This document shows positions 46,856 to 59,369 of a stretch of 64,000 nucleotides of DNA, piece by piece. The translations under genes were made by a program, and so were the position numbers. The stretch comes from Topomyia yanbarensis (Eukaryota > Arthropoda > Insecta > Diptera > Culicidae). The stretch covers positions 299,308,917 to 299,372,916 of the forward strand of contig NC_080671.1 in NCBI RefSeq assembly GCF_030247195.1, read 5' to 3'. The notes under the pieces were generated by a model, which was given only the letters and a program-made list of their open reading frames with translations, was not told where the DNA came from and ran no database searches. Every line of letters begins with the position of its first letter. Within the stretch, counting starts at the first letter, position 1.

Positions 46856-48470
46856 GGATATTGAAATAAAAAACAGTGTGCTCACTGGCGCCGCCTTGAG
46901 GGTGATATCCAATTTAATCATTACATCATTAAATAGTCCTTGCCCCAGTAACAATTTAGGCTTTATAGTAATTTTATAGCCACTCATATAACCTAGATTG
47001 CACCTGTAGCGTGCTATAAAACTTCAGTTGTGACTTGGATTACATTACAGAAAACGTCACACAGTGATCCATACAAAAGTCGGACAAAACCTCAAAAGTG
47101 GCCCGAAATTGATGAAAACTTCACATTAGGGTAATTTTGTGACGCTGAGTTCATATTTGATGTTTATGTTTTTTGTTTTTTAAATCCTCAAAATTTTGGC
47201 ACTTAGAGTGGTTCGAAAATTCAACATTTACGAATATAAAGTTCACTATTTCCGAAAATTCATTTTCAAAAAATTAGGTGCGGTGAATTTTTTAACAGAA
47301 TGCACATTTTTTCAATTGTTGGTAATGATAAGACACATTTATAAATTATATTGCGAACCCTGGGTAGTCAAACGCTACCATGCGTCTCCTTCAGACGTAT
47401 CATGAAAAATCACCTTTTTTCATACCTCGGGGCAGAAAGGGGCAAAACAAGATATTCATTTTCGGAAAGTACACTAATTTAATGAACAACAAGCGATCTT
47501 TCCGAACCGTTTCAAAAAAAGTACAGCCACTTTGAATATTATAATTTTAAACTATTGCTCGATTTATTATTTGTTTTTCATGTCTGAGCGAGAAGAAAGG
47601 CTTGTATCGACTAAATCGAATGGCAGCTATAAGTCCAGCCTTTCAAATGAAATCAGTTTGACCCCAATCGGAATCTTATCTAAAAAGATATATTCATTTG
47701 AATAACTGAGGTTTGAAAAGAGTTTTTCTCAGAATGCAAGTTCTGTAAAAAATTGAACTCTCGTCTTCGGGACTTAATATTTTGAGAAGACTCTATTCAA
47801 CCTGTTAAGAAACAGAGAAAAATGTTAACTCACGAAAAATCTAAGATAAAATTTTGAGGTTTTGTCCGGCTAGGCGACACTATGCGTCATTTTCCTAAAT
47901 TAATAAACTTTACCAAACATGAATTGGAAGTTTTAGTCTCCCTCGCGCCGCCTGATGGGCGAATTCTGTAATTATCTATTCGCCGTCGGGTAGCACTCGA
48001 CTCGCTGATGAATATTGCCGAAGACATCACACTTCTAAATAATGTTCTCGAGATTCAGAAATTGAAAAATAATACATGCTCACTAGTGCCGCCTGGTCTA
48101 TCTATTTCAATTAGTTTTGTCCATAATCGCGTAGCTCTTAACCTTCTCTAAATTTTTTCCGAGAACACCTTCTCCTCTAAGTTATTAGACGTTTGTGACA
48201 TACTAAATTCCACAGTGTGCTGAAAGCTGGTACGCTCACGTTAAACTTATTCAATGATAGTTGCGTTTACGAGAGGTTAGATTTATTTACTCTATTGTAT
48301 AGCACCCCTGGCGCTGCAGTTATCAATTAATTGGATATCCAATTGCTCTAAATTGTAAGTCTAAGCAAACACAAAACAACTTTACCAAATAAAGTATGGT
48401 GCTAAATGTTAACTCAGATGAAATATTCGAGCCCCAATTAGTCGAAATCCCATAAGCTAAGTGATTCCTA
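46856..48470. other. Anonymous sequence with GCCGCC-type fragments
   Basis: Contains short sentences such as CTCACTGGCGCCGCCTTGAGGG, CTCGCGCCGCCTGATGGGCG and CTCACTAGTGCCGCCTGGTC (about 46880, 47943, 48080), apparently fragments of one dispersed repeat. No gene. Confidence 0.4.
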
Positions 48471-48474
48471 TTAG

Positions 48475-48684
48475 GTGGGTACCGCTAATACGAATCTACG
48501 TAGTAGGAATCAGCGTAGTAGGAGACCCGACTGTATCAAAATTCAGTATGTAGACAATCTTGGAGAACTTTTTTATCATTTGTGGAATTATAAAAAATCC
48601 ATATTGGAAATTGTAAAACAAAACGATGAAAAATTAATGGCGCAATTCAGAAAAAATATTATTCCTCAAAGAGCTCAAAATTAA
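48475..48684 (+). pseudogene. Possible coding relic, unknown
   Basis: The frame reads DCIKIQYVDNLGELFYHLWN then a lysine-rich helix ending QFRKNIIPQRAQN. Composition is protein-like but I recognise no family. A second frame nearby (48826-49017) is similar in quality. Could be eroded exons or chance. Confidence 0.2.
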
Positions 48685-49019
48685 CCAAGTTAGTACATTT
48701 TTTTCTGTCAGCAGTGCTACCGCCAGTTTCTGGACGTAGTCCTGGTAGCACAATCTTCCTGACCAATATAACTACTAAAGCATTTTCTGTTGATTTGAAA
48801 GTGATCGATTTGGATTTCAGATCCTTTGTCAGGTGATCTGCAGGGAGCCATGTGGGTATTTTTAAAACTACGTGACAGATTTGTGTATTCCAACGTTGGA
48901 ATATTCAAACAAATCCATTCAGTCAATCCTTTAGACGTAATCAGCGAGAATGGTTTTATGGTAGTTCAAACTACGCATATCATTTACAATACACGATTAA
49001 TCGTATCTCTTCTATAAAT

Positions 49020-51840
49020 CGTTATAAGTCAATGGAAGTGTAGTAAGTAAATTGATTAGAGAGGGCCAAATAAAAGTTTTTCAAAAATTCAACGGAAAAA
49101 ATGAAATTGATCTAATTATTATTTCCTTATTTCAATGAACTTTAACATTCAATAAAGCGATAAAATATTATCAAGTGATTCATTTTCAATCGTCCTGGTC
49201 GGGACTATTGATTGATTCATATATGAATTACGATACGGCCGTTATAAAATATACTTCCTGAAAAACTCAAATTTTCATGGCGTAATAACGCTATGGACAC
49301 AAAAAAAAGTTGTTGCTTTCAGCGTGATTTTCGTGATACCTACTCTCGAATCTCAATAAAACAAAAGAAAAAGAAATATTATCAAAACAAATATATTATT
49401 TTGGTTTACAATCTCGCAAAATGCGTCATTTAAAATTTTTTAAATCCAAGTATTTGTATGATAATTATTCCCTGAGACACTGAGGAAACTTTGCTAAGAT
49501 TTCTTACATCTGTGTTCAAAAATGTTTCAAAGCAGTCAAATCCAGTATGAAAATTAATTATAGGGAACCCAAAAATTCGTTCGTTGGTATTTGTGGAATG
49601 TCGAAAATATTTGCTTCAACTGTTATAAATTTCATCAGGTTTTCATCAATGCTGTGTGGAAATCGATTTCTGAGAAATAAAACCAATCTTACAAAAAATT
49701 GTGACATGTGATAATTGATGGAACTTCCAAATAATTTTCAATTTGTCAAGCCTCCATTATTGTCTGGAATAAAGCCAAACATGTTTTTAAATATGTGTTA
49801 TCAGTTCAACACAAAACTGTTGGTTTCAAACGATCATCAGTTTCAAAATCATCAAATATCAACATGCAAATTCAAAATAGTTTTCTGTTTTTCCATTATT
49901 TGGCGTATAAAGATAAAATAGCATCGCGGTTTGTTTCAGTCTCGTAAAATAATAAAATATCATAGATCTCCCAAGAGAATCGAAAATCATCAAGTTTCAA
50001 TGAAGAAATTTATTTCAAATCATTTTCAACTATTTCTACATTCAGAATTATTCAAAAACAGTTGTGCTAAAAGCTTTCGATATTTCGAGCTTTCGTAGCA
50101 CGCCATCTGCATCAACCCAAGGATAACTTTTAGTACATTTGTTTTTCTTTTCGTATCTTTCCACGCTGTTTCGCGTGCGACGGTACACTGCGTATCGCGA
50201 GGAAAATTAAAAAACGCTGTTATGAAGTTTTCCAAAACTATTTTTTCTTTGTACCATCAGATTCCTTGGTTTCTAACGAATCCATACATATGCAACACTT
50301 GGGTAGTTTTGTAGGAAATATCAAAGAAACAGTAGGTTGAAAATATTGCTCCACTTTTGCGCACCTATACATACAAATTTTACTTTAGTTGTGTCTGTGC
50401 GGGTGGAAAAACTGCTTCTAGTAAAATGGAAATTTTTCAATGAAAAGCGGAAAATATGGAAAATCGGAGAAAATCACGTCCTAGAAAAATTGTTTAGCTA
50501 TGTTGTATTGGAAAAATCAAAATTTTAAACACATGATTGCAAAAACTGTGTGCTTTTTCAACCGGAAAAAGCACACAGTTTTCCGAGTTGGAAAATTTTG
50601 AGTTTTCCATTTCGGCCAATTCATAGTAAAAACAATTATCTAGGTCGTGATTTTTTTCTTTTTTCCATATTTTGTCATTTTCTTTGAAAATAAAATAAAA
50701 AACCGCAAAAAAACACGAAAAATGGCGGATTGCCCGACGGGGGCCTTAAATGCGGACGAAAGATTTTTATCATTTCCCATTGCCAGAAATATGACCAAAA
50801 ACATGTAATCTATTATTAACGCCAAAACGGCTTATTTTGGGTCAATAGTATCTTCGGAGAATATAATGGAGGCAATATGCCCTTTCTTTTGGTATTGTGC
50901 TTTTGCTGATTAATCCCCCTATGAGTGAGATATTTTCACAAATTTTCTTGGAAGTGATTATATCGAAATGATGCCTTTAGCAAATTTGTAGCTCTTACTT
51001 TTGCGAATAACTTTGCTAAAGACTTTAAATATCTATTTTGAATACTTTAAAAGTTATGGCTTGTTGTTTGTGGATTACTCTTTGTCGCCTATTTATTGTT
51101 CAATATAGTAATAATCCATTGAAATAAGCTAAACATTATTTCGATAACACGAATTTTGTATTTCATTTTTCTACCTAAAACCGCTAGAAATAATCACCGA
51201 ACACTTCCAAGTTGTCTGGAAGGAACTTGATAACTTATCAGTACAAAAATGTTCATTTGTGCGAACCTTCTGACTGCAATTTTTCTAACTTATGACCATC
51301 GGATCGATCTGAAACATATCGGAAAATGAAAAGCGAAGTAAATAACTCCAAGCAACGGCGTAGCCAAGAGAAGGTTTTGGGGTTTAACACCATACAACTC
51401 CCCCCCCCCCCCCACCACACAAAAAAGAATTGGATTGAAGTTGAAAATTTATTGATGCTGACTGATTTAATTCAATATTACAATAACAATTATCTGATCC
51501 GTAGATTGATTACCTGTTGTTGTAAACATCATGAGGACTTTTGATAAATTGTCGGAATGGGGTCTTGATATGTAATTGATCTAGTAGTCTTGATTTCACA
51601 GTTGTCTAATAGCATCAATATCAAATTCCTGCCTGAAAACATTCCAATAGAAAATTCCAGAGTTCTGTAATCAATCATAATCCTCAGATTTATTTTCAAA
51701 TTGAGCTCGTTTTTGTAGAGATGTACTGTAATAAGGGTCTTTATTTAATAGTAAGCGAAGTTAAAATTGATTTAATGTCTATGAAACATAGAACTGCTCA
51801 CCAAAAAAATGTATAACTTTCAACATTTGCTAAAAATGTT
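49020..51840. other. Anonymous repeat debris
   Basis: No gene. GCCCGACGGGGGCCTTAA at 50734-50751 is the inverse of 30077-30094. A C-run lies near 51402-51412 beside CCACCACACAAAAAA. Confidence 0.35.
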
Positions 51841-52335
51841 TTTGCCTTTTTCAAACACTCTAAAATTCGTCAATCTAATCTTGACCCGGAGGGCCAAGTG
51901 TCATATGCCAATCGACTGAGTTCGTCGAGATCGGAAAATGTCTGTGTGTGTATGTATGTGTGTATGTGGAAAAAATATGACCTCTGTTAATCAGAGAAGG
52001 CTGGATCGATTTGCACAAAGTTGGTCTCAAATGAAAGGTACAACCTTCCCATCGGCTGCAATTGAATTTTTTATTGACTGGACTTCCGGTTCCGGAGTTA
52101 CGAGTTGAAGAGTGCAATTACACAGCAAATTCCCATATAAACTGAAAGGAAAAATTTTCAAGATCAAATTTGTATTTTTGATGCCAAATGAATTTAAAAT
52201 GCATGAAACATTGAGATGTTTGACAAAAATTGACTTTTTTGGACTTTGGTACATTTTTGCCTTTCTCATATAGAAAGGTTATGCAATCACTCTAAAAATC
52301 GTCAATCATACCGGCCCGGAGGGAGTATGCAGTGA
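51841..52335. repeat. GGCCCGGAGGGCCGAG-family unit, diverged
   Basis: TTTTTGCCTTTTTCAAACACTC, GACCCGGAGGGCCAAGTGTC, a short GT tract and ACTTCCGGTTCCGGAGTTAC, ending at TTGCCTTTCTCATATAGAAAG (52257-52277), where a new unit starts and is cut off at 52330. Confidence 0.8.
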
Positions 52336-55300
52336 GGGGTTGCTACTTTAAAATTAAAACTAGTTCAAAAAATTTTAACAAGTCCGGCAGAACCCGGACC
52401 TCCCGGATCTTTTTCCATGATCCGCCGCTGGTTTCAAGCGATGTTTCAGTATCACATAGTATCTCAAGATCGTGGCTGTCGATCCATTGTATGTATGTGC
52501 ATATCGTACTGAACATGTAATATTCATTTCCACCTTTGTATTGAACATAACCAGCCATGGAATCGTAGTCTGGACAAATGAGACAAGCACAATTGCACCA
52601 CTAGGTGGATTAAAACAGGTTTATATTTTTGGAATGCGTCGAGTTGAGACGAAAACGTAATATGATTAATAACGAGGATAACACTTTCCGAATGTAGAGA
52701 AATTTATGAAAAATGACGATTTCCATTCGACTCTAGCAGGTTCTGATCGATTTTGATGAGTATTTGATTTTTGTTGTATGGCCAATTATATGTATAGGTC
52801 AAATGTTCAAAAACAGTAATTTAAGGTCAAGATAACATCATTTTCAAACCGCCAATTTCGGAGGTTTAGTATCTTCGATGAGTTTTACAAACGTTAAACA
52901 GCGCATCATTTTATATAATAATTTTGGCGGTATATCGTCCAAGAAGTATGTATGGTGAATTTTATTCATGAACTCTGTTACTATTTTCTGAAAAATTAAT
53001 TCTGCATAATTTTAAAACTTCAAAAATCACGGTTTCGGTATTATGCCGTTTGGACAGTATGATCGATTTTCACCAAACCGAATTTCTGGCTACGCCGCTG
53101 ATTTCAAGTAAGTAGAAACAAAGTCGTTCTACACTCGTTCAAAAGAAACTTCTTCGAATGCTGAATATCTATTATAACACATTGAAACCCCGATTTTATC
53201 AGCCAAATATGAACATATGTTTGATGGGCTCTAGCAGACGAACAAGACTGAATTCGAGTAAATCCTTTCTGGAGCATGTTTTCCTTATCACGAAGATATG
53301 CGAAATATGCGAAAATAAAAAGATCATCATAATCAGAAATAGTTATTAGACTACAACAAAGGGACGGGAAGAATATTTTAACAGCTTCAGTTTATTATAA
53401 AGAAAAAAAATTGCCCGATTTAGTCAATGTCCCCATTTTGTCAGCCTAAAATACACCATGAGACTGATAAAATGGGTCTTTATTGTATGTATTATTCGCT
53501 GTGTTTCACATTAATAGGTACATTTCTTTTTTGGAGATTTTTTTATCGCATCGAACTACAACAATTTTTAGGGAGTTTTCAAGGGGTTATTTTATAGACT
53601 TCTTCCAAAATTTGGCGAACCTATTCCAATTCGTATACCAATTAATTGGTATACTCAAGGGTTTATATGTTGCAGATAGAAAAAATACTGAAATTTTCAG
53701 CTTTTTCCTACACAATATTAGGAAAGCTTATTAAACAATCTTTCCTAATAAGTTTGTGAAAATTATAAACTATTTGAAATTTTTTAATAGTTTTATTTTT
53801 TATTTAACCGTGATTCTTTAATAAATAGTGACCATCGCTTCACAACGTAGTCTATTTTTCATGGCTTGCGGTGAGCACGATTTCTCGAATTGCTGAACTG
53901 AAAATTATGGAATAGAAATTAATTTTAAGTATTCTTTACAGATTTAGCTCGCCGCGCAGATAACTCTGAATTAGACCCGCTGGTGCCCTAAGACGATTTC
54001 GCTAGATTTTCAGAGCACTGTGCACCCAGTGCATTACCGCAAGTGACGGAAGGTTATCGAAAAGTTTCGTGAAAATGAAAATTCCAGTAATGATGATGAT
54101 TTTCCCAAACGGTTCGTTTTCGAGAGGTTTTTATTTGTTCTGTGACATTAGGATTAGCGATAATAATTCAAATCAAGGATACTACTAGGAAGTTTCCTTT
54201 AGAAAAAGTCGATGTCGAAGTAAAATTTGGAACTTCAGAGATAGCGTGATATCAGGAAGTGCGATTTCATTTCAACGCTTTTTTGTGGAAAGGGCGATAC
54301 TTTCAAATGTAAACATAAGGCTTTTTTCATACATGCGAATGAGGGTTTTGAAACGCAACAAATTAACCTAAAAATTTGGATTCTACGATATTGCTTTCTT
54401 AAACTACAGCAAAAAATACAACGGGCGAAACTGAATTTTTGTTTGTTTACTTAAAGTTTCTCCCTCCGCGTTCAATGCAAACAAACAGAGCGATACTTTT
54501 TTTGCTAGCAGTTTAGAGGCGAAACTGTTTTTCGTATTTTTTTTAGGATTATCAAGCTGATACCAGCTATAAATAGTAACAATGATCGCTATTGAAAGAA
54601 CCCGGACGAAATCGGTGGTGTAAAACGGTAGTTATTGTAAAAAACGTAAGGGCGATACTTTAATGCTGATAGGTGGGACCGAAAAAGTAAACAATCGCCA
54701 AAGGGGCGATACTATCATTTTGTCAATTTCAATAGCAAAAACAAATTTTAATTTAATAATTTCAAATACTTTATGAAGTTTTGGGTTTCGATCACTAAAT
54801 TATGCAATCTAGGATGTAAAAAAACACAATAGTTCTGGAAATATTCACTGTTGATTTTCTTTGGATGGTGTCGCCCTTTTCAAGAAAAAATGTTGATTTC
54901 TTAGTTCTCAGTCGCGTTGGAAATTTGAGTAAAGTATAAACTTCAAATCGATTCATTTTTTTGGCGCAGTACAATATATAACCCCTTTAGGAAAATTCAG
55001 TTTTCCCACCACAATTTAAATATTTTATTAACAGAGCATTAACAATAATTCGTTGGTATGTCTATTTTATGGGCCATTTTTTCGCTTTCCCATTGATTTG
55101 GTTTGAGATTTCTAGCACTGATGTTGTCCTATGCTGATTTGAGCGATTCTCTGCCACTATCCCATGTAGTATGTGTTATCAAAACATCGCGAAGCATCAA
55201 GTTCTAAATGTTCTCAAACGATATAATATCCGAAGAGAGTGATAAGAGTTATAAGAAATGTCTCATCACACTGTTAGGTGGATTAAACACGTTTTTCAGT

Positions 55301-55484
55301 TCAATATTACCGTGGCTGTTTTTTCTTTTTCAAAATTTTAGAACTCGAATGATGATTTATTTTCCTGTATATAGTTGTCATGTGATGTACAATAATAAAA
55401 TGTAATATATGCATTTAAAAGCTTTTAATGAATATAAACAACGCACACATTCTCGTGATTCATGATTGAGAAAGGCACAATTGC
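52336..55484. other. Anonymous sequence; short duplicated motifs
   Basis: No gene. GCACAATTGCACC(A/G)CTAGGTGG occurs at about 52588 and 55478. A GGGCGATACT motif recurs between 54292 and 54713. A short palindrome around AGGAAAGCTTATTAAACAATCTTTCC occupies part of 53718-53750. Confidence 0.35.
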
Positions 55485-55607
55485 ACCGCTAGGTGGATTA
55501 AAATAGGTTTTTTTGTTTCGGTCACACTCCAATGTTTCCCATATAGCAACAACTCGACGAAATGCTAGATTATCTCGAGATAGATAATATTTCTTTTTTT
55601 TAATTTC

Positions 55608-55980
55608 AGACCTCTGTTACTTCTTCGTTCAACACTGAAATACAATCGAGGATGATATGCACAAAGATGCCAAAATGAAAATTTTAAGCTCAAGTAATGC
55701 ATGTCAAAAACTTTTTCTTGGAAAGCTGGCTGAAGGAGCTTCGTTGAAAAAAAAGTGAAAAGTGTCTTATCTGCAGGACAGTATGTAGACTTTTTCGCTT
55801 CGATGATAATGCAGGGAAAGTAAGAAGCATTTGTTTTAAGATGCATTGAAGCAATTTCCATAACTGTATGTTTATCTCGTTTCTAATTCAGATTGGTGAT
55901 TGTTGGAATAAAGATGAAACTGGCAAAATGTATCGTGGAGGCATATGATTGCCTAAAAATGATGGAGATGGAAAGCCTGT
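55608..55980 (+). pseudogene. Frameshifted SAM-family exons 2 and 3
   Basis: Exon 2 (from the acceptor AATTTCAG) has lost one base in AACACTGAAATAC (copy 1 has AACACTGAACATAC) and gained one in the A-run before AAGTGAAAAG. The donor region is altered (GCAGGACAGTATGT). Exon 3 keeps CTGGCAAAATGTATCGTGG. Not functional. Confidence 0.6.
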
Positions 55981-56006
55981 CATTTTTAAAGTTATTTTTT
56001 ATAAAT

Positions 56007-56194
<188 letters not shown>

Positions 56195-56540
56195 GGGTGA
56201 CAGGAAAAAATGACCCCTATCGGCCCACCTCTGCGTCGATTTCTAGTCCCACCAGGAGTACTTGCACCTAATTTGAAGCAAATCGGACAAGTCTAACTAC
56301 CGGACCAACGGGCCTGAAGTTTGTATGGGAATTTTCAACAATTTACATGGAGAAAACTCACCAGCACGCATTTTCGCCGCTAGGTGGCACTGTATGCATC
56401 GTATTATCACTGTAGGTGAAAATAAGAAGGATAATTGTCTACAACTTAATCGAAGACTGCAAGTAAATCCGATTTTGTTAAAAGAAGTTATTAAACTTTT
56501 AACGAAGTGATGTCTGAGTCAGTTTTGCATGGGGCCTAAT

Positions 56541-57101
56541 GATTTTGCAAACTCAGAGCACTTTTGTGCATAGTGAACTCTACGGTTGCAATGTTTGCAT
56601 GTGGCGACTTGACCTTTGTAGGTTATGAGTCATAGTCGTGTCCACCATCACGTATGACGGTATCGGTTTTGATAGTTTCACACGCATAATCCTCACTCCA
56701 TTTGGAACACCAGGGAAGAAATCTTTCCAAACTTCATCACGGATTGAGATGATATCTCCGTACTCCCGCATCCGGTATGCTAGCTGTCTATTAGTTGTGC
56801 TCGGGCGGAGGTCATGAACTCTAACCTCAATAGATCCATCTTCCATTGAAAGTGGAATGCTGTAGGTTTTCCCGTCGTGTTCTAGCTGGTGTCTCATGTT
56901 GTGTTCTTGCACTATGTCCTGCGCTGTTTGGGCGGAATCGGTGCCCACGAAGACGCGTCTGTTGCTGACTTGCAGGTGCTGTAGTTTAGTCGCTTCAATA
57001 GCGAGATTTTTTGTTATGAATTCTGCGATCGCAGGCAGGTTTAGTTTGGTCGGTACAACTTTGAAGTTGATGACAAATGTTTTTTCAATTGATGTTGACA
57101 T
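56541..57101 (-). pseudogene. Non-LTR retrotransposon ORF1 (gag-like), broken
   Basis: 173-codon frame from the ATG at 57101: MSTSIEKTFVINFKVVPTKL, a middle segment DGSIEVRVHDLRPSTTNRQL and EVWKDFFPGVPNGVRIMRVK, as in Jockey-like ORF1 nucleic-acid-binding proteins. A frameshift near 56630 moves the zinc knuckle (CKHCNRRVHYAQKC) into another frame, after which the element is cut at 56541 by the GGGGCCTA repeat; no reverse transcriptase remains. 57102-57358 upstream is its 5' untranslated region. Clade assignment is tentative. Confidence 0.7.
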
Positions 57102-57146
57102 ATTGGCAGTTGCTGGTTCCGAATATCGGAGTTTAAACTGTTATAA

Positions 57147-57358
57147 TATTGCTTGTGGCACTATAAACTGGATTCTAACCGCACTGCGCACTTACCATTT
57201 TTCCATTAAATTCTTCTCGTAGACCGGTTAGTTCGACTGGTCTGTCTATGAAAGTACCATCTCTATCACTTGAAATACATGTTTTTGACAGCTCGCAGTT
57301 TTGAGATCACTCGCACTTTAAAAGTGCGGAGTCCAGGTTGGTGGGAAGTGCGCAATAT
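57147..57358 (-). repeat. 212-bp inverted repeat, left arm (LINE 5' region)
   Basis: Complement of 58633-58844 with one mismatch seen. On the minus strand it reads ATATTGCGCACTTCCCACC..., contains a GCACTTTTAAAGTGC palindrome, and leads into ORF1, so it is the 5' end of the non-LTR element. Confidence 0.85.
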
Positions 57359-58632
57359 TCTGCTGTGATCTGTACGCTTTTCTAATGGCGATTTCGCTTG
57401 AACCTGAAACCGAGTCAGGTTCTAACCCCAACCGCTGTCAGTTCATACATTTTGACAGCACTTGGGGTTAGGAACTGACTCACACTCAACCAAAATATCA
57501 CTTACATTTCATATGCAAAAACATGTAAATATTTTCCATAATACTTTTCACATGAATGTTATTATTTTCACACATAATCTGTTCTCTCTTCCGCCCTATA
57601 AAAACTAGTATTGGTTACAGATATATCTTACGTGAGGTACAGTTACTTGCCATCGGAATGTCACATATTTTCTATTTGAAACTTATATACCTTTTATATG
57701 ATATTCAGATGATTGTTAACTGAACGTATAATAGCAATCATGTTACGTGAAGTGGGTTTATCTGATATTCATGTGATTGTTAGTTGCTTGTATAATAGTA
57801 TTCAAATGCTTTGCTAGGTAATGTAGCTTGGTTGAATAAATGTGCGGATAATCCTAGTAAAGTCCAGCTGGAAATTAAGACGGTATTCTGACTGGCTCTA
57901 GTTAATAACCGATTCCAGGGACAAAACAATCACTGGAACCAGGTACAAACTAGAGCCAGGCATAACTTTGGCACATTTTCAGGCTGGACTTACTGGTCTG
58001 TGTTGATCATTGATTTGTAATGCATTCTATACCATCTTGGAATCTTCAACCTGGAGCAGAGATAGCGGATATATATGTATTTCTAACGTCTTCACATTTA
58101 ATTAGAAAAATCACAAGTTCAGGAGCAATGTATTCGCCGCCGTGATGTTCCTTGACGCCATGTTGAATGTATCTGATTTTTTCACATTATATGTTCCCGT
58201 AATAATAATGTGTTTTACACATAAACCTAGAAGTATGTGAAGACACATAACATGTATGTGGGCCATGCTTGAAAGTTATTAATTTTGTATTTGAAATTCA
58301 TCGGTGATTGTATAAGTTTTATTTGATGCATATGAATCTGATGTGCATAATCGTTTTTAAAACTTAGTTGTTTTTTCACATGGAACGTATGTGATTTTTT
58401 GGCTCAGTGGCAGTTTCGCCTCAAACAAAAACCACATAACATATACTTCTATCCCAGTTAAGTTCAACCGGAAATTAGCCGGAATTTCTGGCTGGTACTA
58501 ATTCGTATTCCGGCTCCAGTGAGATAACCGATTCTAACTATGAGTTGACAGCAAACTGTTGTCGTGAGCACACGTGTTATAACGACAACAATAGTGGTTT
58601 TTCTATAACGAAATTCGCGGACTTAGTCCGGC
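57359..58632. other. Spacer between inverted arms
   Basis: No gene. 57353-57440 recurs inverted at 62266-62353 (TCTGTACGCTTTTCTAATG, AACCGCTGTCAG). Contains several short palindromes around GGAACC and GGTTCT. Confidence 0.4.
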
Positions 58633-58844
58633 ATATTGCGCACTTCCCACCAACCTGGACTCCGCACTTTTAAAGTGCGAGTGATCTCAAAACTGCGAGC
58701 TGTCAAAAACATGTATTTCATGTGATAGAGATGGTACTTTCATAGACAGACCAGTCGAACTAACCGGTCTACGAGAAGAATTTAATGGAAAAATGGTAAG
58801 TGCGCAGTGCGGTTAGAATCCAGTTTATAGTGCCACAAGCAATA
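58633..58844 (+). repeat. 212-bp inverted repeat, right arm
   Basis: Second copy of the non-LTR 5' region, pointing rightward. Diverges after GCCACAAGCAATA, before any ORF1 sequence. Confidence 0.85.
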
Positions 58845-59341
58845 AGTTTAAAATTCATTTTCCGCCATGCTTTCAGCGTCACTGCATTTAAATTTATTTT
58901 TCCCCAGTCTATCGGGTCCAAGTGTCTGTGCTGAAAAATTTGCATGTATTTAAAACACAGTTCTAAACGTGTTTTAAAATCAGCAACAAATACACTGCAA
59001 ATAATCCGCACATTGAACTCAAGTGTTTTACACTTGATTTTGCCGCATCTGTCCTAACACTTCGATCTTATGTGTTAGATACTTAATAACATACTTACTT
59101 GAAACACATTATTTCCAACAGATGCCACACTTAAGTTTCATATGCACGGTGTATTAAAATGAAGCGTCTGACAAATGGTTATTAATTGTAATTCATATAG
59201 ATGCCAAGTTGGAATCAACTTGAATATTATAATATTTTCCAAAAAACACATGTGAAAAAAGATAATTTTCAAATGGAGAGACCATGTTATGCAAATGACT
59301 GATACATTAAAGGTTTTTGAGTTTAATTTTTCGTTTTTATT
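58845..59341. other. No supported feature
   Basis: AT-rich; words such as ACACTTAAGTTTCATATG resemble the duplicated block at 61726-62118. Confidence 0.3.
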
Positions 59342-59369
59342 TTAATACAAACATAGTATTTAGCTTATA

